A DNA stretch of 64,000 nucleotides from Companilactobacillus metriopterae (GCF_004117915.1 NZ_RSTD01000003.1:155922-219921), one strand, 5' to 3'. Positions 9,201 through 17,820 are shown, counted from the stretch's first letter. Notes: generated by a model from the letters alone, not told the origin. Numbers and translations are program-made.

Positions 9201-9555
9201 TTGTCTTTTTTGTATCTTTATCATTTTCAATTTGAAGATGAAGAAATTTTGAATATTCGTCAATTTTTGATTTTATTTCTTCAATTTCTGTATCTGTTAA
9301 ATTTCTTGTATCAATCCTATACCATTCTTCTGGATTTTTAAAGTTGTCTTTTTTTCTGTTCATTAGATAGTCAATTGATACATCAAAAAAATCAGCAATT
9401 TTCAATAAATTAGATGATTGAACATTATTTGAATTATTCCATTTACTTATAGTTCCTTTGGAAAGCCCTAACTCCCGCTCTAAGCTAGCAACGTTCTTTA
9501 CTTTGTCAGAAGAAAGAATAAGCTCTTCAACTATTTCCTTTAAATTTTTGTCCAT
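9187..9555 (-). CDS. XRE-family repressor (ImmR/cI-like)
   Basis: A 122-residue regulator with an N-terminal Cro/cI helix-turn-helix (about 20-65, with LGLSKGTISKW and FFDVSIDYLM) and a charged, Lys-rich C-terminal region. It is a phage/ICE repressor of the kind cleaved by ImmA. The ATG at 9555 is chosen over the upstream 9594 because AAGGAGC sits just before it on the minus strand. Its promoter region contains TTCAACT/AGTTGAA half-sites, consistent with autoregulation and control of the rightward operon. Confidence 0.88.
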   Translation of the reverse strand: MDKNLKEIVEELILSSDKVKNVASLERELGLSKGTISKWNNSNNVQSSNLLKIADFFDVSIDYLMNRKKDNFKNPEEWYRIDTRNLTDTEIEEIKSKIDEYSKFLHLQIENDKDTKKTNKKT

Positions 9556-9589
9556 AAAAAAGCTCCTTATTATTGACTTACTGATTATA

Positions 9590-9625
9590 TTCAACTATAC
9601 TTAAAAAGTTGAATAGATTCAACTT
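9590..9625. promoter_or_regulatory. XRE operator region
   Basis: A perfect 8-base inverted repeat AAGTTGAA-TAGA-TTCAACTT (9606-9625), plus a third half-site TTCAACT at 9590-9596. It overlaps the probable minus-strand xre promoter (TATAAT read at 9589-9584) and the -35 of the rightward promoter, as in a cI-type switch. Confidence 0.75.
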
Positions 9626-9638
9626 AATATCTTATAAT
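9609..9638 (+). promoter_or_regulatory. Rightward promoter of the holin-like/SLAP/hydrolase operon
   Basis: TTGAAT (9609-9614), 18-base spacer, TATAAT (9633-9638). The -35 lies inside the XRE operator. A leader of about 200 bases follows before the first recognisable gene; it holds an unused AAAGGAG at 9796-9802. Confidence 0.6.
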
Positions 9639-9847
9639 TCTAATAAATACCTATAGGTACAATATTATATGAATTCCTGTTGTTAAGTCAATAATTAAAA
9701 GAATGCCAATTAAACAAGGTGTTTTTTATTTAAATTTAATGCAGTATTAAATAAAATTGTATATTTACTAAAATTATATTGATAAATATTTAAAGAAAGG
9801 AGTAAGGATATATCAGGTAAATTTATTGATTTATATGAAACTAGACA

Positions 9848-10123
9848 ATGCACAAATTTTTAGGGTTGTTTTTGGATGAATGGGTGAATCTGTTCTTTTT
9901 ATTAACAAGTTTAATAGGAGTATTAACTTGGTTTGTTAGAAAGCTCATTTTATCACCCATAATAGATAAAATTGATAATCTAACAATTCAATTAAAAAAA
10001 ATAAATAATAGTTATGAACTTTTAAGTAAAGTTCTTGATTCTCATGAGATAAAATTAACGTCTCATGAAGAAAAAATAAAGACATTATTTATTGAATTAG
10101 AAGATATCAAATCTAAAAAATAA
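9848..10123 (+). CDS. Small holin-like membrane protein
   Basis: A 91-residue protein: a short N-terminus, one strong membrane helix (about 14-34, LFFLLTSLIGVLTWFV) and a C-terminal amphipathic coiled coil (about 40-91) rich in Lys, Glu and Asn. The layout resembles small phage holin or holin-accessory proteins, but no family was identified with certainty. The start is uncertain: no good SD precedes 9848, the same frame is closed just upstream by TAG, and an orphan AAAGGAG lies 45 bases before. It is first in a three-gene operon under the XRE operator. Confidence 0.6.
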   Translation: MHKFLGLFLDEWVNLFFLLTSLIGVLTWFVRKLILSPIIDKIDNLTIQLKKINNSYELLSKVLDSHEIKLTSHEEKIKTLFIELEDIKSKK

Positions 10124-10166
10124 TAAACATAAAATAAAAATAAATTTAAAATAAGGAGAATTAAAT

Positions 10167-10964
10167 ATGATTAGAAGATTTAGTTTTAAAGGTGTCTTTT
10201 CGACACAATCAACGGTAGCGGATCTATATATATTATCGGGCAATACTTTTGCTCAAAATGGTAGAAGTCTAGGCACTTTTACTTCATGGCAATCTCAAGA
10301 ATATGCTTATGATGAATTGACAGGTTATAAGTACTTTAAAGTGGACGGAACTGAATGGGCAAGATTAGATAAACCTGGACAAAATATTGTATCTGATTTT
10401 GATAGTTCAGATGGAAATTATACAGTAACAGTTAATAGAGACTTTGATTATCTTGGACCTAATAGACAATTTACTCCATACGTTGTAGATAGATATCAAC
10501 AATTATCCTCAGCAAAAGGTTTAGATGTTGCAGATGGTTCTAGTTTTGTAACAAAGACAGGTATTGAAATGTATAGTGGTTCAACTAACTCTAATGGTGT
10601 AGGGACTAAGAAATTTCAAACAGGTTTTAAAGTGGACAGCTCTTATTTTTATAGTATGAATCATGTGTTCCCAAATTCAAAATTGACTTCCTCATCAGGT
10701 TCTTTACCTGGAGGAAATGTTACGCCAATAACAAAGATAATTAATGTAAATAGTGTTGCACCAGATTATTTTGATTACAATGGTAATGCAATAACAGGGT
10801 TACACTATAATTTAGGACATCAAATTTTATCAGATGGAATTTATACAACAAATGGAAGAACAGGATACAAGATAGGTAATAATCAATATATTAATATTAA
10901 TGATGCAACAGGAACAAGTCTTATGTACGGACAGTTCTTTCCAACAAGAAAGGGAGTAAATTAA
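10167..10964 (+). CDS. SLAP-like wall-binding protein without signal peptide
   Basis: A 265-residue protein. A C-terminal segment (about 198-250, APDYFDYNGN... to ...GYKIGNNQYIN) resembles the SLAP domain that binds lactobacillar cell walls, and an N-terminal segment (about 18-75) has a similar Gly/Tyr pattern ending in TEWARLD. The middle is beta-rich with no catalytic motif recognised. There is no signal peptide, so export would need lysis or the holin-like neighbour. The start has AAGGAG with good spacing. It is followed after one base by the hydrolase gene. The function is unknown. Confidence 0.6.
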   Translation: MIRRFSFKGVFSTQSTVADLYILSGNTFAQNGRSLGTFTSWQSQEYAYDELTGYKYFKVDGTEWARLDKPGQNIVSDFDSSDGNYTVTVNRDFDYLGPNRQFTPYVVDRYQQLSSAKGLDVADGSSFVTKTGIEMYSGSTNSNGVGTKKFQTGFKVDSSYFYSMNHVFPNSKLTSSSGSLPGGNVTPITKIINVNSVAPDYFDYNGNAITGLHYNLGHQILSDGIYTTNGRTGYKIGNNQYININDATGTSLMYGQFFPTRKGVN

Positions 10965-10965
10965 A

Positions 10966-11643
10966 ATGTTAAATATATTCGTAGGTGGTTCAGGTTCAGA
11001 TAGAAATTTTATAGTAAATGATTATTCAAATGGTCCCTCAGTCGCACAACACTGGGGAGTAAACCCTAGTATGTTTAATATTATCGAAGTAGAGAAAAAT
11101 GGTACTGCTTCATTTTATAAAAGAGTACCAGGATCAAAGTATGCAACAGTAGTTTTTAAAACAAATAATTATCTAGTAGGAGAATTAGAAAATTTACCTT
11201 ATTATTTGCAGAATGCTGTTACATTATTTAGAAATGCTGAAGGAGCAACTGATAAGCTTAATATTATGGGACACTCTAATGGTGGAAATGCTGTTGTTAG
11301 ATGGTTAGAAACTTATTCACCAAGTTATGTAAATAATATTATAACTATTGCAACTCCTTATAACGGTAAAGCAGTAACGGTTCAACAAACAGGTTTTGTG
11401 AAAGAAGTTATTGCAGATAAAGCCAAAATTAAATACAGTGGCACTGTAAATACATTTGTTGCAAAAGATCCAACAAATGATGCATTTCCTACAAATATTG
11501 CTAGTGATGGAGTGATTGCTGAAGATAGTGCTTTATGTGCATCTCTAGTGTTCCCTCAAAGTGTTACTGAATGTAATAATCAAAATCATGGAACAGTTCT
11601 ATGGTCTCCTGAAGTAAAAAATGTAATTTTAAAATGGTTCTAA
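10966..11643 (+). CDS. Alpha/beta hydrolase (DUF915-like), no signal peptide
   Basis: A 225-residue hydrolase. The nucleophile elbow GHSNGG (about residue 103) and the segment IITIATPYNGK match the DUF915 lipase-like family; a C-terminal His lies in NQNHGTV. The secreted hydrolase at 29514-30485 in this window is a longer relative (GYSNGG, VSIATPYNN) with a signal peptide; this copy has none. The N-terminus begins directly with MLNIFVGGSGSD. It is last in the XRE-controlled operon and could act on lipids or esters after release. The substrate is unknown. Confidence 0.72.
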   Translation: MLNIFVGGSGSDRNFIVNDYSNGPSVAQHWGVNPSMFNIIEVEKNGTASFYKRVPGSKYATVVFKTNNYLVGELENLPYYLQNAVTLFRNAEGATDKLNIMGHSNGGNAVVRWLETYSPSYVNNIITIATPYNGKAVTVQQTGFVKEVIADKAKIKYSGTVNTFVAKDPTNDAFPTNIASDGVIAEDSALCASLVFPQSVTECNNQNHGTVLWSPEVKNVILKWF

Positions 11644-11648
11644 ATTTG

Positions 11649-11690
11649 AATAAACCAATTAACAATAAATTGTTGATTGGTTTATTTTTA
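11649..11690. terminator. Bidirectional terminator
   Basis: TAAACCAATTAACA (11651-11664) pairs with TGTTGATTGGTTTA (11671-11684), with one wobble pair, between convergent genes. Confidence 0.85.
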
Positions 11691-13181
11691 TTTGTAAATA
11701 TAATTTTCTATATTAAAATTCGACCTAAATTTATAGTACTCAGGAGACTGCATTTTAAGATCATCATTTAGAAATACAAATGATTTATAAGGAACGTTTT
11801 TATTTAAAATCGCATCTTCATAAAGAAACTTACTATCAGTAACTCTGTTTGTATTTGCTATACTATTGCTAGTCATCATATAAATAACTGACAGTGAATT
11901 TAAAATTATAGATAAAGTTGCTAGACCTATGAATAAGTATTTTAAACTGATATCCAAATAATCAAAAGCTCGATTAGCATAGATTATACTTATAATTATT
12001 AAGAAAATAGAAGCACCAAAATACTCTCTGGCAAAAACTGGAGATAGTATAAAAATAAAAGGGACAAATAATGCAACTGAACTAAATAGATAGAAAAGAA
12101 CATATTTATTATTTTTTGATGATGGATTGTATAAAATAATAGTTGTAATAAACAAGTAAATATAAAATAGAATTGAGATTGTAAAATCAAAGATAGCAAT
12201 CTGAAATGGGAAATTAATTATTTGTGATAACTCATCTATTCTATAGTTTAGATGTATAAATATATTGATTATCAAATAATATGAGATAAAAAATATTGCT
12301 AGAGAAATCAACGTTATTTTCAATTTTCTGTTGATAACTTCTTTATATGCAATGAAAACTACGGATAGACAAATCAAAATAATAAAGAAATAGTTGAATG
12401 TAATTATCCAAAAATGAGAATAATTGATAAAAATATTTGTAGAGTTATTAATTGTGAAATTTGTTTCTCTGTAGCTACTGGAATTGTGATAGTAAGAAGG
12501 ATTTGAGAACATTATACAGGTAGAAAAGATAGCACCCAACAAGTAAGATACAGCTGGAATTAAAGATTTCTTCAAACTACCTACTTTATTAAAATAAATA
12601 GTAGATATGATGGCGACTATACCAACAAATAATTGATACATGGTAAAGTGTTCTACAAATAGTCCACCTATCAGGGCAATTACAAACATAGCTGATGATA
12701 TTAAATTTTTATTTTTTACTTCTTCGTCGATATATTTTTTGAAAATTATGATTGCTAATAACATTAAAGTTACAGGTGGAAGGTAATTAACAAAGCCGGC
12801 ATACCATAGAAATATACTTTGTAAATAGCCTACTTGTATTATGAAAAAAAGTGATAGCGATAATATCAATGACGGTAATGTTTTTCCGGTTATTTGATAA
12901 ATACACCAAATGAATAATGTAAGTATAAAAGCGTAGTAGATGATTGCAAATATCTGACTGTGCATAATTAGTATTATAGATAAATTTCCCAAATATCTAC
13001 CATTACTACTCCCACCATACGAAGGATCTAAACTGTAGAAACCATGTGTTAGTAAATAGTGACCTTGTTTACCCCACCAAAAAAAATCATCACCAGTAGG
13101 GATGATTAGGAATGAAACTATAGAATAATAGACGAATATAATAAAAAATACAAACTTCTCAAACTTTTTACTAAGATACAT
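11688..13181 (-). CDS. Polytopic membrane protein, DUF6056-like
   Basis: A 497-residue protein with about 11-12 membrane helices. After the first helix there is an outside motif GDDFFWWG and, some 25 residues on, SNGRYLGN. This acidic/aromatic loop followed by GRY-GN is typical of DUF6056-type membrane proteins related to GT-C glycosyltransferases that modify cell-surface polymers. The donor and acceptor are unknown. It stands alone. Confidence 0.6.
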   Translation of the reverse strand: MYLSKKFEKFVFFIIFVYYSIVSFLIIPTGDDFFWWGKQGHYLLTHGFYSLDPSYGGSSNGRYLGNLSIILIMHSQIFAIIYYAFILTLFIWCIYQITGKTLPSLILSLSLFFIIQVGYLQSIFLWYAGFVNYLPPVTLMLLAIIIFKKYIDEEVKNKNLISSAMFVIALIGGLFVEHFTMYQLFVGIVAIISTIYFNKVGSLKKSLIPAVSYLLGAIFSTCIMFSNPSYYHNSSSYRETNFTINNSTNIFINYSHFWIITFNYFFIILICLSVVFIAYKEVINRKLKITLISLAIFFISYYLIINIFIHLNYRIDELSQIINFPFQIAIFDFTISILFYIYLFITTIILYNPSSKNNKYVLFYLFSSVALFVPFIFILSPVFAREYFGASIFLIIISIIYANRAFDYLDISLKYLFIGLATLSIILNSLSVIYMMTSNSIANTNRVTDSKFLYEDAILNKNVPYKSFVFLNDDLKMQSPEYYKFRSNFNIENYIYK

Positions 13182-13285
13182 TTTTCCACCCTATTTCATA
13201 TAGTTAAAAGTATCACTTATGTATTTCTATTGGACGCCAGTTTTATTAAAACTTAATAACATTATGAGATATTTAAAAAATTAAT

Positions 13286-13318
13286 ACAAAAAAAGAGACC
13301 TTAAAAGGTCTCTTTTTA
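13286..13318 (-). terminator. Terminator of the small membrane protein gene
   Basis: GAGACCTT (13295-13302) pairs with AAGGTCTC (13305-13312), with A and T runs on both sides. Confidence 0.8.
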
Positions 13319-13498
13319 TATTCTAGATATTCTAGAAATACCGGCAATTGCTATACCGATAAGGAATATCCAAAATGCTAATTTGATGAATAATATTGCG
13401 AATACAATTAGCAGTATTGTCCCTATCAACTTAAATAAAAATGGTCCGGCTACTCCAAAGAAAAATAGAACCATAAAAAGTGCAAATAATAAGAACAT
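13316..13498 (-). CDS. Small hydrophobic membrane protein
   Basis: A 60-residue, almost wholly hydrophobic protein with two predicted membrane helices (about 2-20 and 24-55) and a short basic end, SRISRI. The gene is real rather than a chance frame: ACGGAGG lies upstream of the ATG on the minus strand and a terminator overlaps the stop. No family is recognised. Confidence 0.65.
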   Translation of the reverse strand: MFLLFALFMVLFFFGVAGPFLFKLIGTILLIVFAILFIKLAFWIFLIGIAIAGISRISRI

Positions 13499-13568
13499 AT
13501 CTACCTCCGTTATTTATATTTGATAGAAATCATATCACGTTTACAGGGAAAAGCAATCAAAATTTACT

Positions 13569-13582
13569 ATGACATTTGTCAT
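13569..13582. promoter_or_regulatory. Palindrome upstream of ABC/two-component operon
   Basis: ATGACA-TT-TGTCAT, about 70 bases before the ATPase gene. It is a candidate site for the NarL-type regulator encoded in the same operon. The same ATGACAT sequence recurs in the stem of the operon terminator (17791-17811), so coincidence is possible. Confidence 0.35.
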
Positions 13583-13654
13583 GTTTTTTTGTGATGACTT
13601 TTACTACTGTAATAACTCAAACCTATATAAAATTGGCTTTGAGGTGAGGGGATT

Positions 13655-14551
13655 ATGACTGAAATTTTAAAGATTGAAAATATAACAAAAAAATATGGAT
13701 CAAACACGGTTTTAAAAAATATAAGTTTTACCAGTGAAAGTGGTGAAATCGTGGCTTTAATTGGAGAAAATGGAGCCGGTAAATCTACATTAATTAACAT
13801 TATTAATAATTTAACTGAAAGATCTTCAGGAAAAGTAATGATATTTGGTAACACTTCAATTAAAGATAAGTCATTAAGAGAACGCATAGGGGTCATGCCA
13901 CAGCAAGATATATCGCTAGAAAAAATTAAAGTTAAAGAAACGATTAATCTAGCTAGGTCATATTATAAAAATCCTGTGGATTATAAAGAATTAATATCTC
14001 TTTCTAATCTTAAGTCTAAAGAAAATGAATTAGTAACAGATTTATCAGGAGGTCAAAAACGATTATTATCGTTTGCGGTTGCTTTAGCGGGTGATCCTGA
14101 TTTGATTTTTTTGGACGAACCTACAAATGGCATGGACGTCATGAATCGTGAAAAATTTTGGAATACTGTATTAAAACTAAAAAATCAAGGTAAGACATTC
14201 TTCGTAACTAGTCATTACATAGAAGAGCTTCAAAATATAGCAACAAAAATCATGATTCTTCAAAATGAAAAGTTTGTATTTCAAGGAACATTAGACGATT
14301 TACGTAAGGATCAGGAAAGTACACAGATACAGTTTGATTCGCAGGTTAATCTTGTTAATTTTAAAAAAATTGAATCAATTAAAACTATTAAGCAAAACGG
14401 TCAACATTTCATCATCACAACGAATAACTTGATTGAATTTTTGAAAGATTTTCAAGTTTTTTATGATGAAATATCAAATTTAAGCATTGAGCAAAATACA
14501 TTGGAAACAATATTTAAAAATTTAAGTAAAGGGGGACAAGATAATGACTGA
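13655..14551 (+). CDS. ABC transporter ATP-binding protein
   Basis: A 298-residue ATPase of the drug/bacitracin/linearmycin exporter type: Walker A GENGAGKST (about 37-45), signature LSGGQKRL, Walker B LIFLDEPTNGMD, switch His in TSHYIEE, then a C-terminal extension of about 85 residues. GAGGTGAGGGG precedes the ATG. It overlaps the permease gene by 8 bases. With the adjacent kinase and regulator the set resembles B. subtilis yvfRSTU and the linearmycin-resistance operon. Confidence 0.92.
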   Translation: MTEILKIENITKKYGSNTVLKNISFTSESGEIVALIGENGAGKSTLINIINNLTERSSGKVMIFGNTSIKDKSLRERIGVMPQQDISLEKIKVKETINLARSYYKNPVDYKELISLSNLKSKENELVTDLSGGQKRLLSFAVALAGDPDLIFLDEPTNGMDVMNREKFWNTVLKLKNQGKTFFVTSHYIEELQNIATKIMILQNEKFVFQGTLDDLRKDQESTQIQFDSQVNLVNFKKIESIKTIKQNGQHFIITTNNLIEFLKDFQVFYDEISNLSIEQNTLETIFKNLSKGGQDND

Positions 14552-15284
14552 TTTTATATATCAAACAAAAATCAATTTTTTACGATTAGCTTTGCGAAAC
14601 AAGAGCTTTTTTATTTATGATGTAATTTTCCCAGCATTTTTCTATTTACTTTACACTAAGATATTACCTGTAAATCAATCAGGTCCTCTAACCGAAGAAT
14701 GGAACAAAGAATATTTAATTAGCATGTTGATATTTAGTGCAACCTTGATATCAATAACAACGTTTTCTAACTTTATCTTGAGCGACAAACAGAATAAATT
14801 TGAATTATTTGTAAAACTATCGCCTATTTCAAAAATTCAATATTATGCTTCAGTGATTGTGGTTTTAATTGCTATGAAGCTAATATCATTTTTATTGATA
14901 GGATTAGTTGGTGGTTTGGTGAATAGCATTCATATCTCAGCTGGTACATGGATTAATTTAATATTAGTGTTTGTAATAGGTACGATACCTTTTGATATTC
15001 TAGGTTTATTAATATCTCAGTCTGGTAATATAAATCTAGTTAATGTTTTGAACAATATTGGAGTATTTCTATTAGCTATCCTTGGTGGGTTATGGTGGCC
15101 ATTGAGGATGTTCCCTGAATGGCTTCAACATATAGGTAAATTAACTCCGGTATATCAACTTTCTAATATCATGAAATCAGTTGTATTAAATTCCAGCTTT
15201 CATGTCACAGATATTATAGGATTAAGTTGTTGGACAGTGGCATTTTTAGTAGCTATGTATTTGATAAATCTTAAAAAAGAGTGA
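14544..15284 (+). CDS. ABC-2 type permease
   Basis: A 246-residue membrane protein with six hydrophobic segments in the ABC-2 pattern and the typical late segment GGLWWPLRMFPEWLQHIGKLTPVYQL. It forms the membrane half of an exporter with the upstream ATPase, whose gene it overlaps. The likely role is export of, or resistance to, a membrane-active compound, inferred from similar operons; the substrate is unknown. Confidence 0.88.
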   Translation: MTDFIYQTKINFLRLALRNKSFFIYDVIFPAFFYLLYTKILPVNQSGPLTEEWNKEYLISMLIFSATLISITTFSNFILSDKQNKFELFVKLSPISKIQYYASVIVVLIAMKLISFLLIGLVGGLVNSIHISAGTWINLILVFVIGTIPFDILGLLISQSGNINLVNVLNNIGVFLLAILGGLWWPLRMFPEWLQHIGKLTPVYQLSNIMKSVVLNSSFHVTDIIGLSCWTVAFLVAMYLINLKKE

Positions 15285-15290
15285 GAAAAT

Positions 15291-16418
15291 ATGAAATCAT
15301 TCCTTCAAAAATATGTTTTATTTCCTAAAAGATTAGGATTGGCACCTTATTTCTGGCTTGTGTGGCTTATATTTATGGTGGCTAATTTGATACCTTTTGA
15401 TACGTTATCTAAAAAAATACAAATAGTGTTAATATTTGTATTTTTAGTTATTTATCGAAATACCTTTGCAGATCGTAAGAATTTTTTGCCATATGTAATT
15501 ACTCAGATTATTTTGGGTTTTATATTTACTGCATTATTTAGAAATCCTTATATATTTGTGTATTGTGCCTGGGTGATTGGGAGTTTTAGGATTAGTGAGC
15601 AGTATTTTAGAAGATTAGTTACTGGATATTATACAGTCGCAGCAATTGGTATTGCTTGCTACATTTATCAGATTAAATCTGATTTATTCTCTAGTGCTTA
15701 CTATATTTCAGAAATGATATTTATATTAATATTTGTTTTTGCATCACCAATTGTAGCCAGATCTCTGACTAATGCATATACTAAAAGTGCTCAAACATCA
15801 GCTGATTACGAGCGACTACTACAAGTAGTCAAGATGGATGAACGTGAGAGAATATCGCAAGATCTTCATGACCAAGTAGGTCAGGTTATGTCAGCGATAA
15901 CTTTGAAATCAGAATTGGCACAAAAGTTAATAAAAAAAGAGAATTATGCTAAAGCTAATGATCAAATGATAGAAATTGAAAAATTATCTCGGGACAACCT
16001 TAATCTAATTAGAGAAATAGTAACCGATCTTCGCAAGGAAACTATATCAGAAGTTATTTTAAAAGAGAGTAATCTCTTAAGAGACTCTAATATTATTCTA
16101 GAAACCACTAATGAAAAAGCAGCCAATACTTGGCCTACTGATATTCAAAATATTTTTGCAGCAACAATAAAAGAAGCTACTACCAATATTATTAGGTACT
16201 CTAAAGCACTGCATGTTCATATTAACTTTGATGAAAATAATGATTTTGTAACCATGACCATAACAGATGACGGAGTTGGATTTAGTGAAGCTGACGTTCG
16301 AGAGAATTCTTTCGGATTAGATGGTATGAAGAAGCGATTTAATATACCAAATGGAAAAATAACTATTAACTCGGATGACGGTACAACAATTACTGCTCAA
16401 CTTCCAAAGGAGAAATAA
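15291..16418 (+). CDS. Sensor histidine kinase, DesK/NarL-partner type
   Basis: A 375-residue kinase. Five or so membrane helices (about 20-155) form the sensor, followed by a linker coiled coil, a HisKA_3 dimerisation domain with His193 in SQDLHDQVGQ, and an HATPase domain (about 285-372; N-box KEATTNIIRYS, G-box DDGVGF). It lacks a large outside domain and probably senses a membrane signal or its transporter. It starts 6 bases after the permease stop; the regulator follows after one base. Confidence 0.92.
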   Translation: MKSFLQKYVLFPKRLGLAPYFWLVWLIFMVANLIPFDTLSKKIQIVLIFVFLVIYRNTFADRKNFLPYVITQIILGFIFTALFRNPYIFVYCAWVIGSFRISEQYFRRLVTGYYTVAAIGIACYIYQIKSDLFSSAYYISEMIFILIFVFASPIVARSLTNAYTKSAQTSADYERLLQVVKMDERERISQDLHDQVGQVMSAITLKSELAQKLIKKENYAKANDQMIEIEKLSRDNLNLIREIVTDLRKETISEVILKESNLLRDSNIILETTNEKAANTWPTDIQNIFAATIKEATTNIIRYSKALHVHINFDENNDFVTMTITDDGVGFSEADVRENSFGLDGMKKRFNIPNGKITINSDDGTTITAQLPKEK

Positions 16419-16419
16419 T

Positions 16420-17019
16420 ATGGTATCAATATATTTAGCTGAGGATCAAGAAATACTAATTTCAGCGTTATCAGAAATTTTGTCATTGGAAGATGATTTT
16501 CAAGTGATCGGAACCGCTACAGACGGTGAAAAAGCTCTTGAAGAAATTCGACAATTGAAACCTGATCTAGCAATATTAGATATCGAAATGCCTAAGATGA
16601 CAGGGCTTGAAGTGGCAGAACAAATCAAAGATTTAGATACAAAAGTAGTTATTCTTACTGTTTTTGCACAGAAGAATTACTTCCAAAAAGCTGTAAATGC
16701 TGAAGTAAATGGATATTTGTTGAAAGATAGTAAAACTGATTATTTAATCGATGCTATTCATAATATTATGAAAGGAGATACAATATATTCTCCTGATTTG
16801 GTAAAATCAGTATTAACAGCTGAAGAAAATCCATTTAATGAACGTGAGACAGAGATAATAAAGATGATTAGTGATGGTTCAAAAACTGCTGATATTGCCA
16901 ACACATTATTTTTATCAGAAGGAACAGTTCGTAATTATATCTCTTCAATACTTAGTAAAACTGGTTCTAGTTCACGTATTGAGGCGATTAATGTTGCTAA
17001 TGATCATGGTTGGATTTAA
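16420..17019 (+). CDS. NarL/LuxR-family response regulator
   Basis: A 199-residue regulator: receiver domain (about 1-118) with the phosphoacceptor Asp54 in AILDIEMPKMTG, Thr and Lys at VILTV and LLKD, and a LuxR-type helix-turn-helix (about 140-195, TADIANTLFLSEGTVRNYIS). The ATG at 16420 has CAAAGGAG upstream and follows the kinase stop. It probably controls its own operon; the palindrome at 13569 is one possible target. Confidence 0.93.
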   Translation: MVSIYLAEDQEILISALSEILSLEDDFQVIGTATDGEKALEEIRQLKPDLAILDIEMPKMTGLEVAEQIKDLDTKVVILTVFAQKNYFQKAVNAEVNGYLLKDSKTDYLIDAIHNIMKGDTIYSPDLVKSVLTAEENPFNERETEIIKMISDGSKTADIANTLFLSEGTVRNYISSILSKTGSSSRIEAINVANDHGWI

Positions 17020-17034
17020 TTTAAGGAGATAATT

Positions 17035-17787
17035 ATGACGAAAGTTAGTGCTGATTTAACTACAGATTCTACTCATATTAAAGTAGAAGAATTACCTGTT
17101 GAAATTACTATAAGTTCTGCGGATTCTACAGAAGAAAGTATTTTCAAGATTGCTCTGAATAAACACAAGATAGTTGATGCATCAGCTGCTACAATTGCAG
17201 AAGATTATGATGAATTAATTCAAATCACAGCAAATCCAGATTTTGAAGTGGACTATTTGGCTCGTAGTTTGAACAATGAATTGATAGAACTGGGAGCAAA
17301 AATACCTCTTGAAGAACAACCTGTTCCTACTAATATGAAAAAAACTGCAGTTGAGTATGTCAAAGTAATCTTTTTAGTTCTATCAAGATTTGGCTATCAG
17401 TTTGCTCCAGTTAAAAAAGCTCCTGCTAAAAAATTACATCGTTGGAACAAAGAGGTTAGTACTATTCCTTTCTATGTGGATGCTTTCGATAGTAAGGCAA
17501 CGGTTTACTGGCAAAAGAGAAATGAAATGCTCATCAAGAAGGGTGCAACTCTAAAAACAGATGTTCCACTTAATAAAGATGGTTCAGTAGGATTTGCTGC
17601 ACGTTTCACAGAACAACTGCGAACAGAGCAAGCTGATAAGATTAAAGATGGCAAAACTACCGAAGATATTATTTTAAAGAGTGTCAATGAAGTAGGTAAT
17701 TTTCTATACTACGCAGGGACAAATAGTTGGTTAGTTTTGAAAGATGCAGATGGTAAAACCATTGATGAATATACTGAAGTAAAATAA
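17035..17787 (+). CDS. Conserved protein of unknown function in the ABC/two-component operon
   Basis: A 250-residue soluble protein with no signal peptide or membrane helix. It has an acidic N-terminal half, a middle basic stretch (about residues 123-135, PVKKAPAKKLHRW) and an aromatic segment (IPFYVDAF, VYWQKRN). No family was recognised. It starts 15 bases after the response-regulator stop with TAAGGAG, and the terminator follows directly, so it belongs to the operon and may be an accessory or target of the two-component system. Confidence 0.65.
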   Translation: MTKVSADLTTDSTHIKVEELPVEITISSADSTEESIFKIALNKHKIVDASAATIAEDYDELIQITANPDFEVDYLARSLNNELIELGAKIPLEEQPVPTNMKKTAVEYVKVIFLVLSRFGYQFAPVKKAPAKKLHRWNKEVSTIPFYVDAFDSKATVYWQKRNEMLIKKGATLKTDVPLNKDGSVGFAARFTEQLRTEQADKIKDGKTTEDIILKSVNEVGNFLYYAGTNSWLVLKDADGKTIDEYTEVK

Positions 17788-17820
17788 AAAATCATGACAT
17801 TATGTCATGATTTTTTTGTT
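17788..17820. terminator. Bidirectional terminator
   Basis: ATCATGACAT (17791-17800) pairs with ATGTCATGAT (17802-17811), flanked by A and T runs, between convergent genes. Confidence 0.85.

Noticed and set aside
9808..9877. Short frame beginning with ATA after AAAGGAG
   Set aside because: ATA is a very rare start codon; not listed as a gene, only noted as an oddity.
8696..11643. Intact prophage or integrative element
   Set aside because: No integrase, terminase, capsid, portal or replication genes and no flanking direct repeats were found; only regulatory and release-like genes are present.
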